NCBI GenBank assembly: GCA_013176395.1
Contig: JABMLP010000020.1
Location: 186,001 to 250,000, forward strand
Source of the DNA: Venturia oleaginea
Taxonomy: Eukaryota; Ascomycota; Dothideomycetes; Venturiales; Venturiaceae
DNA: 64,000 bases
Direction of reading: 5' to 3'
Under the pieces are notes generated by a model. It saw only the letters and a list, made by a program, of their open reading frames with translations. It had not been told where the DNA came from and searched no databases. Shown here piece after piece: positions 1 to 10,947 of this stretch; the first letter of the stretch is position 1; each line of letters opens with the position of its first letter. A program made the position numbers and the translations under genes.

Positions 1-950
1 TAGCTTATAATGTACCATACAGTACCCTCCAATATCGCGTCTCTGGACGCGTTGCACGCGTCGAAACGCGCGCAAACAGCCACAAACTTACTCCCACAGA
101 GGAAGAAGTCTTAACTCAATGGATTATCTCAATGGATAATCGAGGCTATCCTGCTCGAGTCTGTGCAGTACAGAATGCGGCGAAATTACTGCTTCAACAA
201 CGCGTCGGTCCCTCAGCCTCAATCGGTATCAACTGGTCTGCCAGGTTCATCAAGCGACAGCCTACCCTGCAATCGAGATTCAATCGCAGGTACGATTATC
301 AGCGTGCTCAATGCGAAGATCCAGAGCTTATCGGAGACTGGTTTCGGCTTGTGAGTAATACAATTCAGGAATACGGCATTCAATAGGAGGATATCTATAA
401 CTTCGATGAGACTGGCTTTGCAATGGGTATTGCAAGCACCTCACGCGTCGTTACTACCTCAGATCGACGGGGCAAGCCACCTCAATTACAGCCAGGCGAT
501 CGGGAGTGTGTTACAGCAATTGAAGCGACTGTTGGCAGATGAGAATGAGAAATTGAGAGCAGCGAATGAGAGGCAAAAGAGGAAGAGAGCAGTCAAAAAA
601 AAGCAGATCTCAAAGAAAATAACACTTACAGTTTGCAGAGGCACAAGGCCTGATGGAGAATACTGTACAGCAGCCTATACAGGCAAGTGTTGCTCCTATA
701 CAGCAAACAGTTGTTGCAACAGCCTCGTCATCAAGTAGTGCAAGTCAAGGGAATTGCTTTGGTTTACCTAGTTGTTTTGTATGTAAGGGCTTTGACCATG
801 CTGCGAGCGATTGCCCTAAATATCGATAATCTTCTGTATAATAGATAGTCTTGATTAATAAAGGCGTTGTGGTGGTGTAAGCTTGCAAAGATGAGATGAT
901 CGATTCGGTGGCCCGCTCGGTGGTGTGGCCCGCTCGCTAGTGAATTACGT
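1..950 (+). mobile_element. pogo/Fot1-like DNA transposon, internally deleted, left end outside window (pogo-1)
   Basis: Broken reading frames encode pieces of a pogo-type transposase. Positions 132-386 carry the CENP-B-type helix-turn-helix part (motif NWSARFIKR, then YDYQRAQCEDP). Around 397-500 comes the first DDE block (NFDETGF) and then QLQPGDRE, after which the frame jumps to a Lys/Arg-rich C-terminus and a C-terminal zinc knuckle near 775-828 (CFVCKGFDHAASDC). The catalytic blocks DGHESH and PHSSHxLQPLD are missing, so the copy is internally deleted as well as broken by stops (for example TAG at 384). The right terminal inverted repeat ends in ACGT at 950, followed by TA, the expected pogo target duplication. 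Two GAGCGGGCCAC motifs lie inside this end, as in pogo-3. The left end is not in the window. Confidence 0.75.
132..828 (+). pseudogene. pogo-1 transposase remnant
   Basis: This is the coding relic inside pogo-1. In order it shows a helix-turn-helix/CENP-B-like segment, the start of the DDE domain with its first aspartate, and a C-terminal CCHC-like knuckle of pattern C-x2-C-x4-H-x4-C. The middle of the DDE domain is absent and at least one in-frame stop plus frame changes separate the parts. It cannot encode an active transposase. The assignment rests on close similarity in motif order to the fuller copy at 27169-28523. Confidence 0.65.
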
Positions 951-1065
951 TAAAGGCGATCACCACATTGTGCACGTGACTGCATGTGACAGCACATGAT
1001 GCAGCATATATATTCCTCACTTCTGCCACGTAGATTAAATCAAGCTTGATCATCTTCACTCATTT

Positions 1066-2116
1066 TATCAGAATTGGAAGCTCTCCGTCTCTGAGAACGG
1101 CTGGACAAACAATGCGCTTGGTCTTGGGTGGTTGAGGCATTTGACGCGTATACAAAGGCGCGGCAGGTGGGGTGGTATAGGCTACTCATTTTGGACGGCC
1201 ATGAGAGCCATCTCAACCAGGATTTCAAGGACTACTGCCTCGAAAACAAGATTCTAAACCTCTGCATGCCATCGCACTCGTCGCATATACTCCAGCCCCT
1301 TGACGTGGTCTGCTTCTCGCCGTTAAAGCGCAAGTACTCCCAACGCATCCGGGACTTGGCGCGCTGACGCGTGTACCATATCAACAAGGAAGGCTTTCTC
1401 CCTGTCTTTAAAGACGCGTTTTTCGACGTGGTCACGGAAGAGAATTGTGGAAAGGCCTTTGAGGCAGTAGGGCTAGTCTCTATTAACGCGCAGGTAGTTT
1501 TGAATCGCCCTGAAGTACGGCTACGTACCCCACCAGCACCCCCACCACAGGAGACGTCGTGGCAGTCGAAGACTCCAAGCAATACTCAAGAATTTGGATT
1601 TCAATCCAAGCCCGTAAGCGAGTCTTTTACTCGTTCACCAGTTACTGTGCAGGCAGGCTTTTCCCAGCTTGTTAAAGGCGCTGAATTGATGCTACACCAG
1701 AACGCTCTACTTATTGCACGAAACTACGAGCTTGAAGAGCAATTGGCAGTAATGACGAAGCGAAAATTGCGTAAAAGGAAGCGGGTCTAGTAAGGTGGTA
1801 CTATGGAGTATGGGACTGCAGCAGCGCGGGTAGCTGCTGGGGCGTCTGTTGCGCCTCAGGGATCAAAGAATACTCGTAGTGGTGATCAAGGAACAGCCCG
1901 ACCAACTCAAAGGCGCTGTGGGAATTGCGGCGCGACTGGGCACAATGCGCGAACGTGTAAAAGGGATATCGAGATATCTTCTGAATCAGATAGTAGCACG
2001 ACGGACTTGGAATCTATTGTTGATAGCGATAAAATTGAAGAGTCGTAACATGAGTTGGTCGTGCCAAGAGATTTTGGCGAGTTGGGTGGTGTGGCGGTTC
2101 AGGTGGTGGAATACGT
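1066..2116 (+). mobile_element. 5'-truncated pogo-like transposon of a second family (pogo-2)
   Basis: Transposase coding starts abruptly near 1066 in the middle of the DDE domain (SENGWTNNALG..., LILDGHESH, PSHSSHILQPLDV). It continues through the C-terminal region to 1790 and a zinc knuckle at about 1915-1955 (CGNCGATGHNARTC). A TGA at 1366-1368 interrupts the frame. The right end terminates in the inverted-repeat sequence GGTGGTGGAATACGT at 2116, followed by TA. The same 3' half and the same end occur in pogo-5 (58654-59704), so these two belong to one family, distinct from pogo-1/3/4. The N-terminal DNA-binding domain and the first catalytic aspartate are missing. The left boundary is approximate. 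Confidence 0.7.
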
Positions 2117-3189
2117 TATAAGTTTCCGGGCTTCTTTGGCGCTTTTTTACTTATAAAGAACGCTATCTCAAATACTTTCGACCGTGTAGAACTCTTTGCC
2201 TAATAATCTAACTATTCAAAAAACGTTATACTTTACCTAACCTCTCATACTTTTCATTCATATATTTATCAATGCTAAGCGATGATTAATTACTAGAGGC
2301 TAATACTAGATCTGTTGAACAGTGGCATGCCAGTCCTTGATACCTCAGGCATAGTGCACGTGATAGATACCAAGGAATGCATTGACATGCATATATATGC
2401 ATGCAGATGCTAGGGTGTACTTAACCTCCTAAGTTAATACAGTCAAGTCACAGGGTGACACTCGTTCTGTTCATCGGCTCCTATCGTTAAGTTCGTGTTG
2501 AATCTACTTCCGAATAACTCTGTTTTGCTCGTTCAGCGCAACAAGATCTTCTATTTAAAACAATAATCATTGATGGCTGGAGAATACGTCAGTCTCTACC
2601 CGGTATCTCGTCTACTCAACCGACCCCCTTTACCCCGAGCTTAGCAAGCGATAAAATTATCCTGGAGTTGCTGCAGCCAGTGATGTCTAGATGGGTATTC
2701 GATTTACCAGCTCTACTTTGACAGCCTTGCTGCATTCTTGTCGCCGCCTCCACCTTCTTTTCACTCCGTAAGGATACTTCAAACCAAAAAAGTTGTTCTG
2801 CAGGATACAGTGCGATCGAGCCTCATCTGGACCATGTTATGCTGTGAGACCAACTCCGAACGTCTTGTTTCTGACAAGGAGCAAACCTGAATGTTATTCT
2901 GCATCTAAACAAGAGGGCAATTTTAATGCGCAGGCAATGATGAAGATCTTCATCCCAAGTAGAAGCTGCGGACAAGGCTGGCCAAATGTTCATTTAATAG
3001 ACGATGCCTAATTCGGTAAGCGTAGCCATCATTGTACATTTTGGTGCTTGACCTTCAGGTCGACCAGAATCAGTAACGTCTCTTCCACACACGATAAAAT
3101 TCGCCGCTTTTCTGTTCTCTCCAACGACACATCGCAACGCAAAGCCAACACCGCACCCGCGCCCATCGAAAACCACAACAATCGCAATT
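2117..3189. other. Intergenic region between pogo-2 and RPS29
   Basis: I see no convincing gene here. Short ORFs lack domains and coding character. A purely palindromic AT-rich stretch (TGCATATATATGCA) lies near 2388-2402. The last ~150 bases are the presumed RPS29 promoter and 5' UTR. Confidence 0.5.
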
Positions 3190-3488
3190 ATGGCTCACGA
3201 TCAAGTCTGGTTCTCCCACCCTCGCACCTACGGCAAAGGCTCCCGCGGCTGGTACGTGCCTCGTTCATTCCCTATCATAGCTGTCGGACAGTCTTGCGCT
3301 CAAAATGCTGACAATATGTGATATAGCCGTGTCAACGGTGACAGGAAGAAGTCTGGAATCATCCGCAAGTACGGCCTCAACATGTGTCGTCAGGCATTCA
3401 GAGAGAACGCAAAGGACATCGGCTTCGTCAAGGTGAGTGTTGTCGGATTTCTCCCAAATGGATGTTGATGTGTGAGCAGCACAGATAG
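3190..3488 (+). CDS. RPS29: 40S ribosomal protein uS14 (S29)
   Basis: Small cytosolic ribosomal protein of the 40S head near the decoding site. Three exons join as 3190-3251, 3327-3432 and 3480-3488, giving 58 residues. Splice sites are GTACGT...ATAG and GTGAGT...GCAG. The first intron falls inside a Cys codon, and the last exon supplies only His-Arg-stop. The protein opens [20 protein letters not shown] and contains the family signature [14 protein letters not shown] and the end DIGFVKHR. The usual family length is about 56. Oddity: the family normally carries two CxxC pairs binding zinc, but here the second Cys of each pair is replaced (CRVN and CRQA), so a zinc site is unlikely. The exon structure is inferred from frame and splice consensus. 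Confidence 0.9.
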
Positions 3489-3845
3489 AGGGCTGTCTGA
3501 CAGCGCCCGATCCAAGGAACCCCCTTCCGTCAAACTTCGATTTGCCGGCCTTGGGTTGAAGGGGACAGAGCAGGAAACAAGGCGGCATGGCACTGTCCAC
3601 AATATGGGCATGGAAGAGAGGCGTTTGATACACTGGACCGGGTCGAATAGCCGAAAGCAATCACTAGGGCCGGCCGATCGTTCGACAGGAAGATATCAAA
3701 GAATGCTGATTATTGCATGATTCCCATACTGTTAACTTTGCCTTTCTTTCCGACGTCGAAACCTGATCACAACAATCGTGAAGCTCCTAGTTGAAAGGCC
3801 AGCCAGAAATGGCAAGTGCGATCACCAGACGCTCCAATCTTTCAT

Positions 3846-4265
3846 TCAAAAAGGCCCATAGCTTTTTCGAGTCTTGAAATACAATTGACGGCAAACCAAA
3901 AACACTTGGATGCCCAGTTCCTTGGTCGAAGGGTCGGACTTTTGAAGCCGTCGTTGAACGGCATTCATGCTGATGGCAATGGTGGGCTTGTTGTTAGGCT
4001 TTGAGAATGAATCGCCGAGAAAAGGATATTGATAGATCTCGAGTCGAAGTTCTGCTGGTAAGGAGAGTAGGCAGGGAGAGTACGGATTGGAACAAGGGTC
4101 TTCATGGCAGTGGCCGGTGTTGGAGAAACATGGCGTGAGGCAGGCAGTATAGATTATAGCAAATGCCTTCCATTTGTCCCATGATTTGTCTCTCGGTGTT
4201 GTCGTGGTGGCGGAGAAGTGGTCAGGGCAAATGGTATCGAATTTCACGCTTGCCAAAGGAGGCAT
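3846..4265 (-). CDS. Possible 2EXR/F-box-like protein, short
   Basis: An open frame of 139 residues on the minus strand carries the motif LLSLPAELRLEIYQYPFLGDS around residues 66-86, followed by VFLVCRQLYFKTR near the end. This pair (LPxELRxxIY, then CRQxY) is typical of a large fungal family with 2EXR or F-box-like domains. Some members may act as substrate adaptors or in incompatibility, but the function of this one is not known. Members are usually longer (200-400 residues), so this copy may be truncated at its C-terminus or may have missed exons. It lies head-to-head with RNA1, about 140 bases from the RNA1 start codon. I am moderately sure of the family and unsure that the gene is intact. 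Confidence 0.5.
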   Translation of the reverse strand: MPPLASVKFDTICPDHFSATTTTPRDKSWDKWKAFAIIYTACLTPCFSNTGHCHEDPCSNPYSPCLLSLPAELRLEIYQYPFLGDSFSKPNNKPTIAISMNAVQRRLQKSDPSTKELGIQVFLVCRQLYFKTRKSYGPF

Positions 4266-4408
4266 CGTCTACTGAATAATTGTCTGGCGGGGTGTTGACT
4301 TTACGCCACTACGAATTAGTAAACAACAAACTCATCACAAGAGTAAGAGACGTTCTTCTCCACCCCCAAACATTCCCAAGTCTCCTCGACCTCAGCTATA
4401 ACATCACC

Positions 4409-5602
4409 ATGGTTTCGTCCAAAATATTCTCGCTCGAAGGCAAGAGCCTGAAACTCGGCACCGCCGCCGACATAGAACCCCACCTTCAAGCACTCAAAGA
4501 CAACTCAGAGGTAGAAGAGGTTATCCTTGTGGGCAACACGTTAGGCGTTGGAGCATGTGAAGCCCTTGCCAAGGTCCTCAAGTCGAAAAAGACTCTCAAG
4601 AACGTCAATCTGGCAGATATTTATACAGGTCGACTCATCGATGAAATCCTACCTTCGCTCGAAGCACTACTGCCTGCTCTCCTCACGCTGCCGAAACTAC
4701 ACACAATCAACCTGTCAGACAATGCACTCGGTCTCAGATTACAACCGCCTCTCGTGGCTTTTCTCAAATCTCACACACCCCTCGAACATCTCATTCTGAA
4801 TAACAACGGACTCGGGCCCTACGCTGGCATAGCCATTGCAGATGCTCTCACAGAACTCGCCGCGAAAAAGAAGGAAGAAAACGGACCGCCGCTGCGAACC
4901 ATAGTCTGCGGACGAAACAGACTGGAGAGTGGCAGTATGGAGGCATGGGCAAAAGCATACGCCGCACACGATCAGATCACATCCATCAAAATGGTCCAGA
5001 ATGGAATACGGCCGGATGGAATTGCGCAGCTGATTACGAATGGCCTGACTCATCTTTCCGCTCTCGAGACTCTCGATCTGCAAGACAACACTTTCACGGC
5101 CAAGGGTGCACGCGCTCTTTCCGACGTTGTTCCGAAATGGACACAGATAAAAGAGCTAGCCATGGGTGATTGCTTGTTAAGTGCGCGAGGTGGCGTCATG
5201 CTCAGTGAGGCTCTCAAGGCGGGCAAAAACTCTGGACTGGAGGTTCTGCGGTTACAGTACAATGATATTGATGCACGGAGTATCAAGGCTTTGGCCGAGG
5301 CACAGGACAAACTGCCCAAGCTTCGACGCCTCGAGCTGAACGGAAACAAATTCAGCGGGGACGATGTTAGTCTTGAAGTGTTGAAAGAAGCACTGGATAC
5401 GCGAAGGCAAGAACATGGTCCACCGATGGAGGATGGCGAGCACGACGACTGGGGCATGGATGAGCTTGATGAGCTCGATTCTGAAGACGACGAAGAGGAC
5501 GAAGAGGAAGCGGATGAGGTTGAGAGCGAGAATGTCGGCCGAGAGAAGAGAAAGACTGTCGACGATCTCGCGGATCTGCTGGGCAAGACTGAGATTAAGT
5601 AG
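4409..5602 (+). CDS. RNA1: Ran GTPase-activating protein (Rna1/RanGAP1)
   Basis: Activates GTP hydrolysis by Ran/Gsp1 in the cytoplasm, keeping the RanGTP gradient that drives nuclear transport. The ATG at 4409 is preferred (CACCATGG) over upstream in-frame codons; it gives 397 residues without introns. The protein is built of leucine-rich repeats from about residue 35 to 340. It contains the LADIYTGR block around residues 68-75; Arg75 lies at the place of the catalytic arginine of fission yeast Rna1. The LRR region is followed by a strongly acidic Asp/Glu tail (about 355-380) and a basic end, as in the family. Length and layout match fungal Rna1 (about 390-410). Confidence is high from the LRR pattern, the GAP arginine block and the acidic tail together. 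Confidence 0.93.
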   Translation: MVSSKIFSLEGKSLKLGTAADIEPHLQALKDNSEVEEVILVGNTLGVGACEALAKVLKSKKTLKNVNLADIYTGRLIDEILPSLEALLPALLTLPKLHTINLSDNALGLRLQPPLVAFLKSHTPLEHLILNNNGLGPYAGIAIADALTELAAKKKEENGPPLRTIVCGRNRLESGSMEAWAKAYAAHDQITSIKMVQNGIRPDGIAQLITNGLTHLSALETLDLQDNTFTAKGARALSDVVPKWTQIKELAMGDCLLSARGGVMLSEALKAGKNSGLEVLRLQYNDIDARSIKALAEAQDKLPKLRRLELNGNKFSGDDVSLEVLKEALDTRRQEHGPPMEDGEHDDWGMDELDELDSEDDEEDEEEADEVESENVGREKRKTVDDLADLLGKTEIK

Positions 5603-6013
5603 ATGGGTTTGCTCATAGACATCAAAGAGACGAGCGTCATGACCGTCGTGAAGATGATAAGACGGATGCTACAGGCCATAGGGTTTTGGTTGTTACTCAA
5701 GAGAGTTGGAGTATTATGACTAGGTCAACCTTGACAGTTGGTTGGCATGTTGACTTTTGGTGTTGGACTTCGTAGGGATTAAGATATACCAGGTAGATGA
5801 TGGATAAATGGACGAATCCAGGGCATGAAAGCATTATATTCTATTGCTACGAGAAGTTGCCTGCCCTGCTTCCATTTATCAACATTTCCACATTCGTACG
5901 ATAGGTAGTTTGTCAAGAACAAAGAGAGAACTTCCAGCTGGCCAAGCTCTGCAATTGGAACGTCTATACCTTCAAGCTCGAAAGTCGTCGACCTGACGAG
6001 GGCTTGAATCCAG
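5603..6013. other. 3' intergenic region between RNA1 and FCY1
   Basis: RNA1 and FCY1 are convergent here. The stretch should hold both 3' UTRs. The short ORF at 5779-6036 on the minus strand overlaps the last FCY1 exon in another frame and has no recognisable domain. Confidence 0.4.
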
Positions 6014-6724
6014 CTATTCTTTGCCAATATCTTCATTCCTGTACGGGAGTCAGTTAGGTATTCCGATGACCATGATTGTATTTGAGTACCATTCTCCGGG
6101 GTTGTCTTTAATGAATTTTGCCATCAGTTCCTTTCCCCTGGCGTGGTCCAATACCACGACTTCCACTGCATTCTTCTTAAGCAAATCTTCACCTCCAACA
6201 TACGTCTTGTTTTCTCTTGGACATGGTCAGCAGTTTCTCGATCTTTTGATCTTAGCTCAGACAAACCCGATCACAACTCTCTTCACTCCATATAGCAAAC
6301 AAAGCCCGGTACAGTAGATACATGGACTCAGGCTCGTATACACCGTTGCTCCTTTGTAAGCGGAAGCGGGCAATCTACCGGCATTTTCAAAAGCAGAGGT
6401 TTCAGCCTGTTGCTTGCTTACCCAATCAGTAATCAGTTCTTACAGTCATCGATGTTCAACTCCCCTTCAAGGCCACTGATTACGCACATGGATAGTTGGA
6501 CTGCTCTTCTGGACACGCATGTTGTGTCCGCGTCCGAGAATGGTTTTTCCATCTGCAGAAACAAGAGAAGCGCCGATAGGAACACCTCCTTCTTTGGCGC
6601 CAGCTTCGGCCTCTTCCATGGCGGCTCTAAAGCCTGGGCTGTTAGATTCGCGCATTGTGGAGTCGTCGTCGTGGGCTGCTAATCTTGCCAGAAGGGCTTC
6701 TTTCATGCCAGGTATACTCTCCAT
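6014..6724 (-). CDS. FCY1: Cytosine deaminase (Fcy1 type)
   Basis: Zinc enzyme of pyrimidine salvage that deaminates cytosine to uracil; fungal members also act on 5-fluorocytosine. Four exons on the minus strand join as 6488-6724, 6267-6406, 6090-6215 and 6014-6038, giving 175 residues. All three introns have GT..AG ends and the frame closes exactly. Motifs follow the yeast enzyme: AGAKEGGVPIGASL, GRGHNMRVQK, then the zinc/catalytic HAE formed across intron 1 (CAT | GCTGAA), the second zinc motif SPCIYC, VVIGEN across intron 2, EVVVLDH, and a C-terminal W-NEDIGKE. The start at 6724 has good context (GGCCATGGA); an in-frame ATG at 6751 would add nine residues. It is divergent from the Ydj1 gene, with about 880 bases between the starts. 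Confidence 0.9.
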
Positions 6725-7606
6725 GGCCGAGATTGATGTGGCGATCCACAAAAGATGCAGGGCGATATGATAATCTTAGGCGGCACAGTGGCTTCATCAG
6801 TTAGTGTTCCTCGTGGTATGGCTATTCTAAACTGCAATCAACACGCACAACTCGAGATGGATGTCGATATATTTCTAGCCATCCTCTTCCTTCGGATTGC
6901 CGGAAATCCATCGATATCCACCTGGGAGCAGGGGACTCTAAAACCAACGGTACCTTCGATTTGTACACTCTCGGAAGGGCACTGGCACTGAATCTATGTA
7001 GCCAATGTGGCGAGTATGTTTCCGTCTCGAGCAGCGATTTGCGATTTGCGATGTTGAGAATTGTTCGTACAAGATTCAAGATGACTGAAGAAAAAGAATA
7101 CAACAAATACAATCTATCTTCTGCTCGCCTGTCTTATCCAATCCGAATTGTTCGTGTTGTCGTGGTGCGGAATTGTCCTCTGGAAGGTCACAGAAGATTC
7201 GAGATCTTCAAGTATTTCAACATCATCAAAGCTCCGAGACCACCGACAAAGCGAGAATAATCATCTGCGGCTCCAAACAACCATCACCATAAGAGCATCC
7301 ACAGTTCCGTTCCACTCCTGCGAAATTCATAACCTTTGGTACGGCTCTTATCCGCTCAGCTTCCACCCGTCGCCTCGCCGCATAATCCATCTCACTTCCT
7401 TCACCAAAACCTCCGCCACATTGTCAGCCTCAAACATTCCAAGGCATTCCATGAACTAACAAAGCGTTTGCAGGCAGACTTATAACAACGGCCTTGGGCT
7501 CCTTTCTGTCATCCACGAGAATCTTCTCTCCTAGACGAACACCGGCGCAACCCTCAAGCAATTTTCCCAACAACACTCAAGTCCTATCACCCCTCACACC
7601 TTCACA
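6725..7606. other. Divergent promoter region FCY1 / YDJ1
   Basis: No gene is apparent. The region must contain both promoters and 5' UTRs. It includes a heat-shock-element-like motif listed separately. Short ORFs here have no domains. Confidence 0.5.
7192..7206. promoter_or_regulatory. Candidate heat-shock element
   Basis: The sequence aGAAgaTTCgaGATc contains two exact inverted nGAAn units in 5-base register and a third with one mismatch. It is about 400 bases upstream of the Ydj1 ATG. Hsf1 control of Ydj1-type DnaJ genes is known in yeast. That this site works is inference. Confidence 0.3.
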
Positions 7607-9043
7607 ATGGTCAAAGAAATGAAGTACTATGAAACGCTGGGCGTGAGTAGCGCTCGGTGATATGGCGAATGATACCAGAGGCTAATCGATGCAGGTGTCA
7701 CCAGATGCGACAGAGTCGCAGATGAAATCGGCATACAAGAAGGGAGCTTTGAAATACCACCCCGGTACGTAGTTGGTTCCAATACTAACTTTGACCACTA
7801 CTAACACTTCCGGCAAGACAAGAACCAAAGCCCTGAAGCCGAACACAAATTCAAGGACCTATCACACGCATACGAGGTTCTCTCGGATCCCCAGAAACGC
7901 CAAATTTACGATCAATATGGCGAGGAAGGCCTTGAGCAAGGCGGTGCTGGAGGAGGAGGAATGGCCGCAGAAGACCTCTTCGCCCAATTCTTCGGCGGAG
8001 GAGGAGCTTTCGGCGGCATGTTCGGTGGTGGAGGACACCCGGGAATGCGCGAACAAGGACCCAAAAAAGCCCGAACTATCACACACGTACACAAGGTCTC
8101 GCTGGAGGACATTTACAAGGGTAAGACGTCCAAGCTTGCGCTGCAAAAATCCGTCATCTGCCCGAAATGCCACGGCGTTGGTGGAAAGGAAGGATCCGTC
8201 AAGAAGTGCCAAGGTTGTGATGGTCGCGGTATGAAGACAATGATGCGACAAATGGGTCCTATGATCCAGCGATTTCAGACTGTATGCCCTGACTGCCAGG
8301 GTGAGGGTGAGACGATGAAAGAGAAGGATCGATGCAAGCAGTGCTCTGGAAAGAAGACTATTGTCGAGCGTAAGGTCCTTCACGTACACGTCGATAAGGG
8401 TGTCCGAACTGGAACCAAAATCGAGTTTAGAGGCGAGGGTGATCAACTGCCGGGCGTTGAGCCGGGTGACGTCGTCTTCGAAATCGAGCAGAAGCCACAC
8501 CCGAGATTCCAACGCAAGGAAGACGACTTGTTCTACCACGCCGAGATCGATTTGCTAACAGCGTTGGCTGGCGGCCACCTACACATTGAGCACTTGGACG
8601 AGCGGTGGTTGACCATCAACATCCTCCCAGGCGAAGTCATTGCACCAGGTATGTTGAACATCTGCAGAGAGAAGCCACCGGCTAACAAAAGAACAGGCGC
8701 CGTCAAGAAGGTCGCAGGCCAAGGTATGCCATCATTCCGCCACCACGATTTCGGTAACCTCTACATCCAATTCGACGTCAAATTCCCAACGCGCCTCGGC
8801 AGCCACAATGAAGACGGCGAAGTTACATCCATGACCCCAGAACAAGTCAAGGCCCTCGAGAGCGTCCTGCCACCACGTATGCCAGAACATATGCCCCCAC
8901 CAGACGCGATGAGCGAGGACTTCATGTTGGAAGATGTAGACCCAATTCAAGAGCAGGGACGTGCGAGAGGAGGTAATATGATGGAGGACGATGACGATGA
9001 CATGCATCCAGGTGCTGAACGTGTGCAGTGCGCATCGCAGTAA
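7607..9043 (+). CDS. YDJ1: Type I DnaJ co-chaperone Ydj1/Mas5
   Basis: Hsp40 partner of cytosolic Hsp70, used in protein folding and import into mitochondria and the ER. Four exons join as 7607-7642, 7695-7764, 7818-8648 and 8697-9043, giving 427 residues. The third intron (8649-8696, GTATGT...GCTAAC...ACAG) is 48 bases and open in frame, so a naive ORF would include 16 false residues. Removing it restores the family junction ending [15 protein letters not shown]. The J domain ends with the HPD motif formed across intron 2. A Gly/Phe-rich linker follows, then four zinc-finger motifs ([32 protein letters not shown]) and the substrate-binding domains. The C-terminus is CASQ, a CaaX box for farnesylation identical to that of yeast Ydj1, so membrane anchoring is likely. 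Confidence 0.95.
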
Positions 9044-10149
9044 ACCTCACGCCATGGATAGGCATCTACGAAAAGTTACGACAGCATAGCAGACGACGGC
9101 GGAGACGAAACCGTGACGAACAACTATGGTTTAATATTTGCTTGGGTGGATGAGGAGCGGGACCGGCATTGAGGAGGCGAATGGATGAGGCACAGGATAG
9201 ACCTGTCTGCATACTATCAAGTCTGTCAATAGGCAGGCGAGATGGGTAGATCTTTGCCATACACCGTTGCCGCTGAACTGGCGTTGGGGCTGTATGTTTT
9301 CTTTGTCTGGCTTTACTACTCTTATAGACATGGATCTTTCAACTTTTTCCTTCAAATATCATTATCGACCTCTTCATTCGCGAGCAGACGGCAGCAAGGG
9401 TGAATGTGGGTAGACGGCGGGGTTGGAGCAGGTAAATGGAATCACTTTCTGATGCTTCTCAAATGTGCCTATCAGCTGCTCGCAAGAGCCAAAGCTTCCG
9501 ACCGATATGTGCTGGAAAACATAGATGGTTTCTGACTCTCACCGGTTTGCTTGCCTTGATTGCACGTCTGCATGCTTTTAAGGGGTGCAAGTCCTATCTC
9601 CTCCAAGTGAGTGATTGAGGGCGGTATCGAGCTGCCGTCCGTACCCGTGCCACTCATGGCAGCCAGACTAGCGAGGAAACCTTCGAAGACTGATGGATAA
9701 GTGTTCTAGACTCGAAGGGGATGGCCGAAAGATCAGCATCGCCTGCACAACCTTACCTCTAAAGTAACAACTACCTCCAACTCTTGTCGACGACGTTCGC
9801 TCCATGGTCAGATTACCTTTGATCCTCGCGTCAAAGTAGTACGACGGCCAAGTTCGCCATCGTCTTGGCGTAAACTAAATAGCTAAGCTGAAAGACACAA
9901 ATTAACACATGTCTTCAGCTCTGCTTCGTCTGTGACAAGTTATATTTAGAAACTATTGTGAACTGAACACAACATTAGTAGTTGGGGTGAATGGATTTCA
10001 CTTCGTCGCACAATCCTTGCTTTTGACATTGCTACTCTCCAAAATAAACACAGCCTGCAACTTTGTATCCCCAGACCGAAACACTATGAATACGTCTAGT
10101 TATATAAAATCTCATGGTTCTCTGCTATTCAGCTTGATAACTCGCAACC
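9044..10149. other. Intergenic region, no gene seen
   Basis: About 1.1 kb after YDJ1 with only short, domain-free ORFs on both strands. I see no tRNA, no repeats of note and no transposon ends. Confidence 0.4.
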
Positions 10150-10942
10150 ACCTTGCTTCCTACCCTCCTCTTTACCGCCCTCTCAGCAACTTACACATTT
10201 GCCCACTTGGACCGGCCATGTGGTTTCAAGATAGCACCATGTCCGACAGCTATGGTCTACGAAAACATCAACCCAGCATGCATAAGAGGCGAAAATTGCC
10301 ATGGTACTTGCCAACTAGGTCCATACTACAATGATATCCTCCCACCAACGCCAAAGGCTAAGCATCCACCTTTAAACACTTCGGATCCAACAACAATCAT
10401 AATACGATCAACTGCCCAACGACGAGGCTGTGGCGTACGCATGGTTGGAGGCGTCTACAACTGTGAAAGCGACGAAAAATGTATAGATGACCCAAGCCGA
10501 CCTGCTGGAAGCTGTGGTATGGCTTGCGACAGACCAGGTATCTGCGTGAAGAAGGTGAGCGAATCCTTTCAATACAGTGGGCGTTCAGCAGACAACCGTT
10601 GCCGACCAAATGAGGCTTGCAACTAGCTCTGCCATCATCACTGCCTATCCAACGACGGCCCTCGGAGATTTTATGGCGGAAAATCATTCTGCTCGCCATC
10701 CGATGGACCGGCCATGGTGCTGATGTCCCAATTATAGAATTATCCCGCTAAAAGAGCATCGCCGACCTTAACAAATACGTCACAACCGGAAAGGGCACCA
10801 ACCATCTACGGCGGCCGTCGAAAAGAACAGCCATGCAAAGCAGACGAGCTATGCGTCGATAAGCCAGAAACCTCTGGAGCTTTAGCTTACGACGGTCCTG
10901 GCATCTGTGCCAAGATAGCAATTCAAGAACCAACGCCACCCA

Positions 10943-10947
10943 AGTAT
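10943..10947. repeat. Target-site duplication, copia element (left)
   Basis: AGTAT precedes the left LTR and is repeated at 16293-16297 after the right LTR. Joining the two flanks restores the reading frame of the cysteine-rich gene (PPKYERACGF). Confidence 0.9.

Noticed and set aside
5050..5700. 216-codon Ser-rich minus-strand ORF
   Set aside because: Antisense of the Rna1 acidic tail (GAA/GAC codons read as Ser/Phe on the other strand).
7862..8539. 225-codon minus-strand ORF
   Set aside because: Antisense shadow of the Ydj1 exon, with no domain of its own.
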